From: Centrapalus pauciflorus
Lineage: Eukaryota; Streptophyta; Magnoliopsida; Asterales; Asteraceae
Assembly (NCBI GenBank): GCA_020465985.1
Contig: JAANYP010000257.1
Span: 780,706 to 844,705, forward strand
Length of the DNA: 64,000 nucleotides
Direction of reading: 5' to 3'
The position numbers were made by a program, and so were the translations under genes. Of the stretch, positions 39,001-49,929 are shown piece by piece. The notes below the pieces were generated by a model, which was not told the DNA's origin, did no database searches, and saw only the letters and a program-made list of their open reading frames with translations. The first letter of the stretch is position 1, and each line of letters opens with the position of its first letter.

Positions 39001-39848
39001 CTTTCTTATTAACAATATCATACTATTGATAACATTAGTTCATTGTTACTATTTTCTTATAAACTTACGATACTCAAATATTATAATTTTATTATATATC
39101 AAAGTAATGGATATTTATTTTAAAAGTATGATGCACGCTTTTTATTTAATTTATCTATATTCTTAAATTAACTGAATATTATATTTAACTCCCAAAAAAA
39201 AATATTATTTTACACTTAAAATGGCTTAATTTCAAAATGCTTGCACATGGTTTAAAGAATAAACTTGAACATCTAAATAATAGTTAATTGTATTGTGCGA
39301 TTCAGGTTTCACAATGTTAATCTCCCCAGTCCCCATCATGTCAAAAGTAACATTTTTTTTATTTTTTATACGTGAAATATACAATTATTGATATAATTAA
39401 AATCTAATTAATTTTACCTAACAAATTATGAATGTGAACCATTATTTGGGACAAAATAAAAAGTAAATGTGGACTATTAATTTTTGATGAAATGAGTATT
39501 AGATTATTAACATGATTAAGTTATTTTCATCAAACTATTGAAACATTTTTACAAATTAACCATCCAAGTACGTATCAGTTTATTTCCTTTATGTCAATTT
39601 ATGCCAAAGCTTGGCATGAAACTTATTTAAAATTTGACAAAAATAGTGTAATTTTTAGAAAATAAAAAGAAGTGTTAATTAAATGTTTGAATTAAGTATA
39701 TTTTGTTATCTGTAACTTATAACTATCAATAAATAAGTAATTAAACGATCGCTCGTCTTCTTATTATGTTGCTACATGTCTTATTCTACAATTCATACTT
39801 GTATTCTAATTTCCTATTTCTATTTCTTAATATATGGCTATGTGTCTT
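36036..39848. other. Intergenic DNA
   Basis: About 3.8 kb with no recognised gene. Short inverted motifs near 36280-36420 (CGATTCCCCGATAAGG, CGGGTATGACGATAT) and at 33790-33920 may be halves of an older element into which the fold-back element inserted. A C-rich run is listed separately. Confidence 0.4.
37725..37770 (-). other. G-quadruplex-forming candidate on the minus strand
   Basis: The plus strand has a run of C tracts (CCCCCCAA, CCCACCCCCACCCCCACCCC). The minus strand therefore carries at least four G tracts of 3-5 spaced by single T or short loops, which satisfies the usual quadruplex rule. It lies in otherwise AT-rich intergenic DNA, with no gene close by. Confidence 0.6.
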
Positions 39849-40180
39849 AGGGCTTGTTTGTTTGTTTGTTTTTTTACTTTTGCCTATTTGGGTTCTTTTG
39901 TCTGACCAAATTAAAGAGGATGAAATCTGTTTGTTTTTTCAATCCCAATCAGACGTTTGATGTCTGACCTTCCTCTATTCAAAACATATTTGAAAAATGT
40001 ATTTTGTCTAAATCTACTATCTAAAACTATACATTGATAAATTGTATGTAAAAGACATTTTATTAAATTAAAAAACAAACAATATTATCTAAACAGATTT
40101 TAGACTTTTTTTAACATCTTATCGAACAAACAGTAAGAAGTGTTTAGACATCTAAAATCTAAAAAAATGAACGGACCCTT
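39849..40180. mobile_element. hAT-type MITE, about 330 bp
   Basis: The ends AGGGCTTGTTTGTTTG and, reversed, AAGGGTCCGTTCATTTT are inverted repeats of the hAT MITE type (GGGxxxGTTTGxTT). AAACAAAC and AGATTTTAGACTT words occur inside. No coding sequence is present. Confidence 0.5.
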
Positions 40181-40202
40181 ATTTCATAATTGACATCTGT
40201 TT

Positions 40203-40427
40203 AATAGGAACATATGCTTTCCAAGAATGAGCTGTGTATTGTGTGATAACACTTTGGAAAGTCTAAAATATCATGTTCTCCTTGAATGCAAGAAGGTTAG
40301 GGGGTATGAAAAAAGGTCTGGGCTTGATGGGGATTGGCATTTCCTAATTCATAGTAGGATTCATGAAAAGGAGATCTATTTGGAAAATTTCTTTGCACCA
40401 AGTGTTTATGATAATGAACTATTATAA
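40203..40427 (+). pseudogene. LINE fragment: reverse-transcriptase zinc-binding domain (zf-RVT)
   Basis: The frame reads CVLCDNTLESLKYHVLLEC, with the C-x2-C ... H-x4-C spacing and the ES-L-H-L core of the zf-RVT domain found C-terminal to plant LINE reverse transcriptases. About 40 further codons without family features follow before the stop. No RT or endonuclease domain lies next to it, so it is a fragment. An unrelated small zinc-finger gene is less likely. Confidence 0.55.
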
Positions 40428-41308
40428 CCTTAAAGATTTAATAGTTCATAACAAATAATAATATTATTTATAAAAAAATAATTTTTATATGTTTTAATAT
40501 TAAATTTCTATATTATTAACATCATAAGTTATTTATTAAAATTTTCCATGAAACAAAAATAGGTAGTACATATTTGAACAACCATTTTTATTATTATATC
40601 ATCTTCTTGTTAGGGTTTTTTTTATCATTTTATTAGTTTCGGTCACCTTTTTGGTGGAAATTTGCATAGACAGAAATCAATTGATATTGGGATGACAGGC
40701 AATCATGATTGTTAAGATCTTAATCTTGATCTTAAGATATTACGATTTTATGATCCTGATCAGCTAAAACGAGTCAAATCATTGGTAAGATCTTAATTAG
40801 GATCTTAAATTTATCGTAGGATCTTAACATCTCGATTCAATCTGATCCTACTTTTACTTAAACTAAAATTAAAATTTTTTGATGAGTTAACTTTGTTAAA
40901 TAAAAATTCTAATTTGTACATAACATCAATTTTTATATAATCCTGGAACTCGATACCGTAAAATATAAATCTTTAATGATGTGATTAAATTATTAAAATT
41001 CTTAAATTATATTGAACTCTTTATTAGGCACAAAAATGTCACAATCAAAAATCTTCTTTATCATAGGAGAAGATCTTGATCAAACATGTATGATACATTT
41101 AGAGAGATTATTAGGCTCTTTAATACCTCAATCAAACCTGGTGATAATTTACAATATTAGTCTAAGTCTGTTGAACACTGTTACATTAGTTGTAACATAG
41201 CAGAAGGTCAAAACTGTCATTATCAATTGAACATGAATGACATGGTCAAGGGTTTTGTTCTTTGTGAACATGTTAAACACTTATTGGAATATGTTTTCAA
41301 GAATTCAT
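40428..41308. other. Intergenic DNA
   Basis: It contains GATCTTAA-rich sequence near 40710-40820, but no supported gene. Confidence 0.4.
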
Positions 41309-42061
41309 GTAATGTTTGAACGTTGGGATCAGCCTGAATGGTCAAGATAAAGTGGAAAAGCAGAACTAAATTCTGCCAAAACTATTCTATTACATGAATA
41401 CTAAGAAATAATTTGAAAAAGGTGACAGACACTTTCTTATATCAAAATGGCTTTATAAGTAGTTTAAAGTATATAAATTGACTTACTCCATTGGATAAAG
41501 CTTGAACAACATAAGACAAAAAAAAAAAAAAAAACAAGACAAAGATTCTGCAGTATGAAGACAAAAACGTCTTTTGTCAAACTTGTCTTTCTCTAATCCA
41601 ATAAAAAAGCTTCACTGGGATTCAACTTGAAGCCTATATAAAGAAGGTTCCATTGTGAGAGAAAGTGCTAGAGTGCTGAAAAGAATTATACTTGTGAGTT
41701 CATGTATGCACGTGTAACTTCAACTTGAGAGACTAAAGCAAGATGTGTCCAGGTTGTTCTCACTGAGCTATTACTCAAAGCAAAACTGTTCATTGTTACC
41801 AAAGCTGATCAGCTAAGTCTTGTATTTAAACAGTGAGTGTGGTAAGCAGTGAGTCGTATCGTTATAACTAGTCTTAGATATTAGATCAATATGTTGTTCA
41901 TCTGTCATCTCTGTTTAGATCTTTCCGCAATCCAAACTTGTTTGTAAACTTAACATACTTGTTAATACAAATATACAAACATTGAAAAAAATCTTGTGGT
42001 TTAAATGAAGTTGTATTCATCCCCCTTTACAACCACTCTTCGGATATACTTTTGGCACCTA
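41309..42061 (+). mobile_element. Probable solo LTR of a Ty1/copia-type element
   Basis: The segment has an LTR-like build: a TGTAATG start, a TATATAAAG box (about 41636), a transcribed-leader-like region, a stretch of TTGTTCATCTGTC/AACTTGTTTG, and an end reading TATTCATCCCCCTTTACAAC. The last is very typical of plant copia LTR ends. No gag or pol lies beside it. The outer boundaries and the target duplication could not be fixed. Confidence 0.38.
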
Positions 42062-43137
42062 CACTCTCATATGATGTTTGAATTTTAAATATTTCATCAG
42101 TTTGACATAAAATTTATATTTTTTGATGTAGATTATAACACTTATAAAAAAAGTCAATATTATCTAGGTGCCTGACATGGCGGTTAGATCTTGTATGACA
42201 AAAACGATTCTAAATAAGATCTCGATTACGTTTCGATCGTAACAAAAATGATTCGATTTTGATGGCGTTTATGTATATCTAGGTGCCTGACATGGCGGTT
42301 CGATGACTTTCTAATACATGGACCAATAATGATGCAATCATGCTGATGCCTTCACATGGGTAATTGACAATTGGATGGTGCCTACTGCCTAGGCATATAA
42401 AGGAAATCCACACTCCTTCACACGAGTTTATCACAATCTACGACAGATGGCACTCTCCTATTGAAGGATATTATGACGACATTACCGAATGGAAGGGTAT
42501 AAGTAAGAGGGGTCATCTTTCTCGCTAAGGTATGCACTAAACCTATAATTCCTCATGACAAATTACTCTATCTCAGATATTGACTTAAGCATTGGAGCGG
42601 TGACGCATGGACCCCTTGTCTCATTACTAACGCAAGCTTTGTTTTGTTTTGTAGGTGATCTGTCATCCAATTCATCAAACCTTCATTCGAGCATGTCAAG
42701 GCTCAAACATTGCATGTAACTATATTTTGATATTTTAAAATTTTTCAATACTTTGGTACAATTTGGTCGAGCTTGATAGGCCTTTTTCCAGGCTTTTGGG
42801 TTGAGTGTTTTTTTATTTGCTCGGTAATCTGTTGGCAACTTCTAGTCCATCGCTTTTCTTTAGGGGCTTTTTTTGGGTTGGGTTTTTGGTAATTTATTTA
42901 TGGGCTTTTTATTTGTGTTGCTGCTTTGTTTTAGAATGTATTGAAGCCAAGGCTAGTCTTTGTGGTGAAGTAGTTGGATGTGTGTGTGTAATACACACAC
43001 AGATTGAACCGTCAAACTATCCTACTCCTACTCCTAAACTATTTCTTTTTACCACAAGACTTACTTCTACTTTTTCCTTGGATGTATATGTTTGCCTCCT
43101 TTCTCCATTTTGCATATACGTAGTTTGTGAATTATTT
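42062..43137. other. Intergenic DNA
   Basis: There is a direct repeat of TATCTAGGTGCCTGACATGG (about 42162 and 42275). The 177-codon open frame at 42805-43338 is low in complexity, Phe/Leu/Cys-rich, and runs into the MITE at 43147, so I do not call it a gene. Confidence 0.4.
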
Positions 43138-43146
43138 TTTATAACA

Positions 43147-43427
43147 GGGTTTGTTATGAAAAAAACCAACATGTTTTCAAGGTTTTTGCGTTTTCGTCCA
43201 TTCATGTTATTTTTTTCCAGAAAAGTTCTCAAGTTAATTAGAACCATCTTTTTCAATTTTTTAAAATCCAAGTTTACCTATTGTAACCAGGCTCTAATAG
43301 TCAAATTTCACAAAACCAAAAAAAAGTTCTTAACTTAAGGATATTTTTGGAAAAAAAAAATATAACATGGATGATGAAAACGAAAAAACTGTGACAGCAT
43401 GTTTGTTTATTTTTTTATAATAAACCC
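43147..43427. mobile_element. Fold-back MULE-type MITE, copy 2 (281 bp)
   Basis: It is homologous to 26603-26891. The ends are GGGTTTGTTATGAAAAA and, reversed, GGGTTTATTATAAAAAAAT, with shared arms TTTTTCCAGAAAAG and CAAGTTAA. Flanks TTTATAACA (43138-43146) and TTTATAATA (43428-43436) agree at 8 of 9 positions. The 9-bp duplication marks a Mutator-like element. Confidence 0.78.
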
Positions 43428-43584
43428 TTTATAATATTCATGCTTTTCAAATATAAAAAGAAAAAAAAATGATATTGAGCTCATTTTATTGGCAGCCAGA
43501 TTTAGCAAATTATTTATAAAAGAAATTGCATTGCTAAATAGTAAATACTAACGGTTAGAGTTTAGCCCGTGTTCAATTTTGCTG

Positions 43585-43810
43585 TGATTTTGGCCCACGT
43601 ACAAAAGATGGGCTGATTTGGAGACTATCGTTTATTTAAATGGGCCATAATTAGAACACTGCTCGATTAAATTATCTAGGGGCCCAAATGTCTCCTTGCT
43701 AAAACACCCATTGCTTCATTATGATTTATGACTATAAATCATTATCTGCTCCATATACGTTGAGGAAATACTTTTGAAACCCTAATTTTTCTTAACACTT
43801 GGTAGATATG
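43585..43810 (+). promoter_or_regulatory. Orphan promoter-like cluster (site II and telo-box motifs)
   Basis: Within about 200 bp there are TTGGCCCACG (43590), GATGGGCTG (43607), AATGGGCCATAA (43638), GGGGCCCAAATG (43679) and, downstream, GAAACCCTAATTTTTC (43777). TGGGCY plus AAACCCTA is the usual promoter combination of plant translation-related genes. The next ATG (43808) opens only nine codons before a stop, so no gene is evident. It may be the detached 5' end of a gene, or drive a non-coding RNA. Confidence 0.4.
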
Positions 43811-44142
43811 GATGTTGCTGATGAGTTGGATTGATTGGATTTGATTAGGTTTTCACCAATGTTTTGATAAATTCATTGATAATCTTGTATTTTTAATTGA
43901 TTATAATAGTTTTTTTTTTCATTTGTAAAATGAATACATACATACACATATATTCAGGATTAAATTAGAAGGTAAAAATATCTTGAGAAGTATTCTGATT
44001 CCACTACTTTCACATATTGATTTGTTATGTTCTGAAGTTATAGATAATTATTCAAAAATAAGTAAATCAATTATTAAAATTAGTGAATCATAGTGCTCAT
44101 ACACTTCTCAAGATATATATTAAGACTCTCACGATATCCTAC

Positions 44143-44249
<107 letters not shown>

Positions 44250-44482
44250 TTGTCCACCTATTAAATTTGTAACTCATATTATTGGATCCATATTTTGTAG
44301 TCATAAGTTACATTCATTTATGGCCATAACATCATCGTCATCAGAGGTGCACCTTCTAGGCGTCATTTAGGAACCGTGTTAGCGAATCATCTTTCTTTCC
44401 TAAGCTGTTAGAGTCCGGTCTAAATGAGCAAAAGATAGAGCAATCGGGGTTAGGCCCCTTGAAATAAATTTGAGAAGCATTT

Positions 44483-44590
<108 letters not shown>

Positions 44591-45241
44591 GTAATGTAAG
44601 CCAACCACACTACGACTTTTATCGAATGGATTTTGAACCTACAACATTTTTAGTTGAAGAATAACCTTGGATAATTTCATATAGCAATGTTATGTTATAT
44701 GATCAAATAACACTATGATTATCAGGTTTTGCCATTGCATTTATTGATAAAACTAATGCACAATCAAAGAATCAAATTGCATAAGTTTTTACAATATTTT
44801 TGCACAATATACATTTTTTTTACAATTTGTTTACACATTTTTATTGATGTTTATACATTAACTAAAACCAAATAACCCAACCAAACCATGTGAGAAATGT
44901 TCAATCTAGTCTTTTGTTAATCTCTAGTTTTATACTTTTGGATAAAAATGAACAATTTTTTAAAATTTGCATTTCACTTTTCAAGAAAAATGAAAACTTG
45001 TTTATTTAACAAAAATTTCTTAAGTTTTCATTTTACTTTTTAAAATACTAATTTTCATATTCTCTTTTACTTTTCTATCACCTACCTTATATTTACTTTA
45101 TATACTTTATTAATCATTCTTATTTTTTAATCACCAACCTTATATTATATTATTTTTACTTTCAATCACCTATCTCATTTTTTCAAAAATTAAAAAAAGC
45201 TTTATCATCTAATTAAATTTTCACTTCTTGTAGAAATCTTT
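44591..45241. other. Intergenic DNA
   Basis: No gene or bounded repeat was recognised. Confidence 0.4.
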
Positions 45242-45554
45242 AGGGTGTGTTTAGTTGATGGAAAATTGATATTTGTTTTCACTTTCACTTTTCCAGAATT
45301 TGTTTTCATTATTACATTTCTAGAAAATTAGGAAAAAATAGTCCCTTGTTTTCACTTTTGAAAATTGGAAAAATGGTTGAAAACTCCTTTAATTCATTTT
45401 CCAATTTCTATTATAAATTTAGAAAATGAAAACATTTAGAAAATGACAAAAAAATTAGAATAATGTCAAACTAAACATGTTTTCAATTAAGCCATGTTTT
45501 CGTTGAAAACAAAAACAGAAAACCGGTTTGTTTTCGTCAACTAAACGCAACCTT
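45242..45554. mobile_element. hAT-type MITE, about 313 bp
   Basis: The ends AGGGTGTGTTTAGTTGATGG and, reversed, AAGGTTGCGTTTAGTTGACG form terminal inverted repeats. The interior is built of GAAAAT and TTTTCA words in both orientations. It lies about 340 bp upstream of the zinc-finger gene start. Confidence 0.6.
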
Positions 45555-45890
45555 ATTTTTTCTTGAAAACTATAAATTGAAAACCGAAATGGAAAACGAA
45601 AACACGGTTTAATTTGGTTTAACATCCTCAATACCATATTCAATCTGAATATACTGAAAATACGGTTTGATCTTAAACCAAACCAAAAACCTAAGTATGC
45701 AATTTAGTTTAGGTACAATTTGGTTCCAGATCCTGACATCGACTCGAGTAGCTCGATTAACTGCGAGTTGATCCTGAGCTCGAGCGTACCCCTAAATCTT
45801 TCTAGTGACTAGTGAGCTACTCGTTTCTCTCTGGCAGCGCTCGCAGTTGTCTAAATCTCCTCCACTCGAATCTTCCTAGCAGCGCTCTCA

Positions 45891-48619
45891 ATGGATCGAA
45901 GGTACGAATCCCTTTCTCTCTTTCGTTCGACTTCCAGATCCGAGCTTCAATATCTCATGTGTATGAATTTCAGATTTCTTTTATAAATTTGTTGTTATAA
46001 ATCTCAGACTTGTAGGTTAAATCTTTTGTTTCACTTCCAGATTTGTTTTATACTTTTGATACTCGTAGGTTATGCTTCTTCCATGATTATAAATTTGTTT
46101 ATAAATCTTACGTCATTACCAATCTTCTTGTATATAAATTTAATGTTATAATGTATATGAAGAACAATAATGATCATGACATGGCTCTTTTGGAGATATG
46201 TGCAGTATATTGTTCTTCTGTGATTTTCGTTCTGTTATATATGTTAATGATATAATTGGTGCTCCTTTGGCTCATCCCGATCCACTTGGTGTCAGCCGAG
46301 ATCATTTTGTTTCTGCATCCATCTTAAAGGACAAAGTCGTTTCAAACCAATATGTGCTTGTTAATTGTTTAAATTTGTTTATTAATCTATCATGATAAGA
46401 GGTGAAATTTGTTTCTCAATCTTACATGATTATCAATCTTTCTTCTATATAACTTTGATGTATATGAGCTTGTTAAATGATTAAATTTGTTTATTAACCT
46501 TTCATGATAAGAGGTGAAATTTGTTTCTCAATCTTACATGATTATCAAACTTTCTTGTATATAACCTTGATGTATATGAGCTTGTTAATTGTTTAAATTT
46601 GTTTATTAATCTTTCATGATAAGAGGTGAAATTGTTTATCAATCTTACATGATTATCAATCTTTCTTGCATATAAATTTGATGTATATGAGCTTGTTAAA
46701 TGATTATATTTGTTTATTAATCTTTCATGATAAGAGATGAAATTTGTTTATCCTGCACCCATATCATAAATCAGACGAACTTCGAAGCACAAAGGCATAA
46801 CCCGATTTTCTAGCAAACTTGTTTGAAGTAGCCTTCTTAATTTCCTCAATTTTTGGGGTGTTTGTGCATTGAATAATCATATGTTAAGATGATCAATTGT
46901 AAGGTGTAGCATTAGTCTTTAGTCATTTCTTATGTGGCTTGCATTTCAGTCTTTAGCAAAGGCAGAATTGCATAAAATAAATTTACTTTATGATAATTCC
47001 TATTTTGAGGATTGTACTATCAAAACTTTCAAAGGTCTTAAAATTTGAATTATATATTTTGGGTCCAAAAAACCTGTTAATAGAAAATTTGAGACTAATG
47101 TTTGGTTTTGAAATTTTGAGACCTTTTAAACTTTAGAACCCAAAATGTTTATTTTCATAGTTTGAGACGCTTAAATATTAGTTCTAAAAGTACGATCCCA
47201 AAATAAAAATTCACATAAAATACATTTTATGCTTTTGTAATTTTCCCTTTGGCAAATTATGATTTTTTTTTTCCAAACAAGTAAAAGATAAATGAGGGTA
47301 TATAAGCTAACCCACACACATTAATACATTATACTAATTGATGTAACAAAGTCACAATTATAGAAAAACCACTATCAAAACCAACATACATACACCTGCA
47401 TAATCTTTTGAATTAAATTAGCAGACCACAAAACAATAGGGGATTGTATATTTGTGTTTACCTTTTTGTGGAGTATGATAAATGTAATTGTGGTGGAGGA
47501 GATGATGGTGAAGATCCCACCTAGGGTTACAACTGCCCCTTTAGCTAATGTAGAAGTAAAGGAGGGAAGTTGACATTACCACCATCGCCGGCACCTGAAT
47601 GTTGGTTTTGATAGTGGTTTATCTATAATTGCGACTTTGGTTACATCAAGTAGTGTAATGTGTTTGGGTTAAGCTTATATACCCTCATTTATCTGTTACT
47701 TGTTTGAAAAAATATCATAATTTGCCAAAGGAAAAATTGCAAACGAATAAAATGTTTTATCATAACGTAAGTTTTATTTTTATGCAATTTTGCCTTTGCT
47801 AAAGACTGAATTGCAAGCCACATAAGCATGGCTAAAGACTAATGCTACACCTTACAATTGATCATCTTAACATGATTATTCAATGCACAAACACCCCTGA
47901 AATTGAGGAAATTAAGAAGTCTACTTCAAACAAGTTTGCTAGGAAATCGGGTTGTGCTTCGAAGTTCGTCTGATTTATGATATGGGTGCAGACTGCAGGA
48001 TAACTATGGATCATCATCATCTATGATGAAAAAGAATGCAAGTTCATGCGATGCATGTAGAGGGAAAGGCTTTTACTTGTGTAAATTATGCAAAGGGAAT
48101 GCTACAATAGAGTGGTCTCCATTGTATGATCCTGTGTTCATAAATCCATGTCTTTGCCCTACATGTGATGGACATAGGTAAGCTGAATTTTCATTACACG
48201 ATAACTCTATTTATATTTGTATGCTTGGCTTCATTCACATTTGACTTTCAAGGGTCAAATGAGTTGTATTTAATCTTTGAATATGGCAACAATTGTGTTC
48301 TTTGTATAGAAGGAATCGATGACTGCATTTCAACATACAAATGTGTAATTCATAGAAACATCATGGATAATAAAGAACTATAAAGGACTTCGTTTAATTT
48401 GAATTTGGAACAAAATATGCTTGACTATTGGACTATGCAAAATTAAAGGTGGACTCTTTTTTATGGGACAGCAGTAGTAATGTAGTATGTATCTATTGAA
48501 GTAGAAACTGGTAAATTGTTGTAGAAAGTTGATGGTGAAATTGTGATGTTGAATGTAGGATTCAACGATGTCTTAATTGTTTAGGGAGTGGATTTATTCA
48601 ACAAGCTAAAGGTACGTAA
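45891..48619 (+). CDS. Small DnaJ-type (CxxCxGxG) zinc-finger protein, BSD2-like family (85 aa)
   Basis: The exons are 45891-45901, 47992-48177 and 48559-48619. Donors are AG|GTACGA and AG|GTAAGC, acceptors GGTGCAG and ATGTAG, and all phases agree. The first exon gives only Met-Asp-Arg plus part of the next codon, preceded by a CT-rich leader. The protein has four Cys pairs in the order CDACRGKG (23-30), CKLCKGNA (34-41), CPTCDGHR (59-66) and CLNCLGSG (70-77), with WSPLYDPVFINP between them. This is the cysteine-rich domain of DnaJ without a J domain, found in plant dnaJ-related proteins that bind zinc and may act as folding helpers. The target is unknown. I read the stop (GGT ACG TAA) in exon 3. 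An alternative donor AAAG|GTACGT at 48611 could extend it. The tiny first exon is the least certain part. The 2.1-kb intron is full of repeats. Confidence 0.72.
46355..46750 (+). repeat. Tandem repeat of about 112 bp, four copies, in intron 1 of the zinc-finger gene
   Basis: GCTTGTTAA recurs at 46355, 46468, 46580 and 46691, each followed by TTTGTTTATTAATC and CATGATAAGAGRTGAAATT. A more diverged unit precedes them at about 46080-46160. The repeat is non-coding. Confidence 0.9.
46751..47999. repeat. Long inverted repeat in intron 1, ending at the exon 2 acceptor
   Basis: The left arm starting TATCCTGCACCCATATCATA (46751) is the inverted copy of the right arm ending at 47990 (TATGATATGGGTGCA). 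Pairing continues inward through CAGACGAACTTCGAAGCAC, TTACAATTGATCATCTTAAC, TTTGGCAAATTATGAT and ACCACTATCAAAACCAACAT. The loop is about 47391-47605. The left arm carries an extra segment of about 240 bp (46985-47225). The outer 8-10 bp of the right arm overlap the 3' splice site and first bases of exon 2. No target duplication is clear. Confidence 0.82.
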
Positions 48620-49928
48620 TATTTTTATCTTTTCTTTGTTTCTTATACTATGCTAGATTGACTTTTTCTTATGAAAAGAGTTTCTTTTTAATTGCAATAA
48701 ATTTACGACTTTTTTCTTAGTTATGAAGAAACAAATTGATGACCACGTTAAAACTTTGAAAAAAGTTTGTGCATACATTATGTACATTGCAATTTAGGAC
48801 GGCTTCTATTGTTGCCTAGATGTTAAGCGTCCCCCTACCTCTTCAATTAGTCAGCTTCTAAAACCATTTCAACGTATATTTATTGACACGTTTTTCCCCT
48901 TAAAATTGAGGTGATGCTTGTAAATTAATCACAAAAAACGCATTGGTTGCAGCTTGTTATCATATCAGTAGAATCAAAAGCTTTAGTAAGTAAACGTTGG
49001 AGCATGTTGACTTTTGTGGTCAAATGGAGTACTTTTCTGTTTTGAAATTGATGTAAACTCATCCAATTATAAAGAAAAAAAGCTTTGCATGAACTTTCTT
49101 TACAAATGGCAGAATCGAAGAAGTGTTGGTCTTGAAATATAAAGCATAAAATCCATTATTATTTTAAATTTAAAAAGTAGCCTATTTGACCTCAAAAGTC
49201 TTCTTTCTGCATCTGTGGAATGAACATTGATTATGTAACTGAAGATAAGATATATTATGATTCACAGGGTGAGTGAAAATTCTGATTCCGGAATGGCTTC
49301 TTGCATGTTCTTTTGGAGGTCCTGTAATTTTGTCGAACCAATCGAGCATACAAAGACACTCTTGTTCCTGTACTTTCTTGATTGCTATGGGAGTCAAAGA
49401 GCATGACATAAAAAGAGAAGAAACAAAATGTGAAAAAGGAAATTCGGTCTGCTTCGCACAAAGCACTGTTCCATTTTCTTTGACATCGAGTGTTTAACGT
49501 TCATCATCAAGCTTGAAAATGGTTCAATGTTTTTCGTATCCTTTGGTTGCACAGGAGGGTTATCTATTGATGTGTCCCTTATAATTTATGACAGTTGACA
49601 AAATCTTTTATGAGTTCCGATCAGTTCTTATATTTGATCTTTGTGCTGGGAAATATCTATTTCCGGCCTCTGGTTAGACCGTTGAATCTACCAGCAGTTT
49701 CTAAATTATGTCTTTTCGCCTTTTCGGTAGAAAATGTATATACCAGATAGTAACATCGCAAGTCTAGCAAAATGGCTGTTGCATATAAATCAAAATGCCT
49801 TTTTAGATAAACTGGAAAAATGGGCGAAACTTTTAACAAGTGTGCTTTTAGCAAAAGTCCAAACTTTCATCTCTTGAAGTATGCTGTAAAAACCTTTTTT
49901 TTTTTTCTCGAAATCTCATATAAACACT
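48620..49928. other. 3' flank of the zinc-finger gene, no gene recognised
   Basis: A minus-strand frame at 49182-49466 (94 codons) has balanced composition but matches no family that I can name and has overlapping rival frames. It could be a gene fragment. The rest is AT-rich. Confidence 0.35.
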
Positions 49929-49929
49929 A

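Noticed and set aside
42805..43338. 177-codon plus-strand ORF, hydrophobic
   Set aside because: Low-complexity composition, no recognised domain, and the last third is the MULE MITE at 43147-43427.
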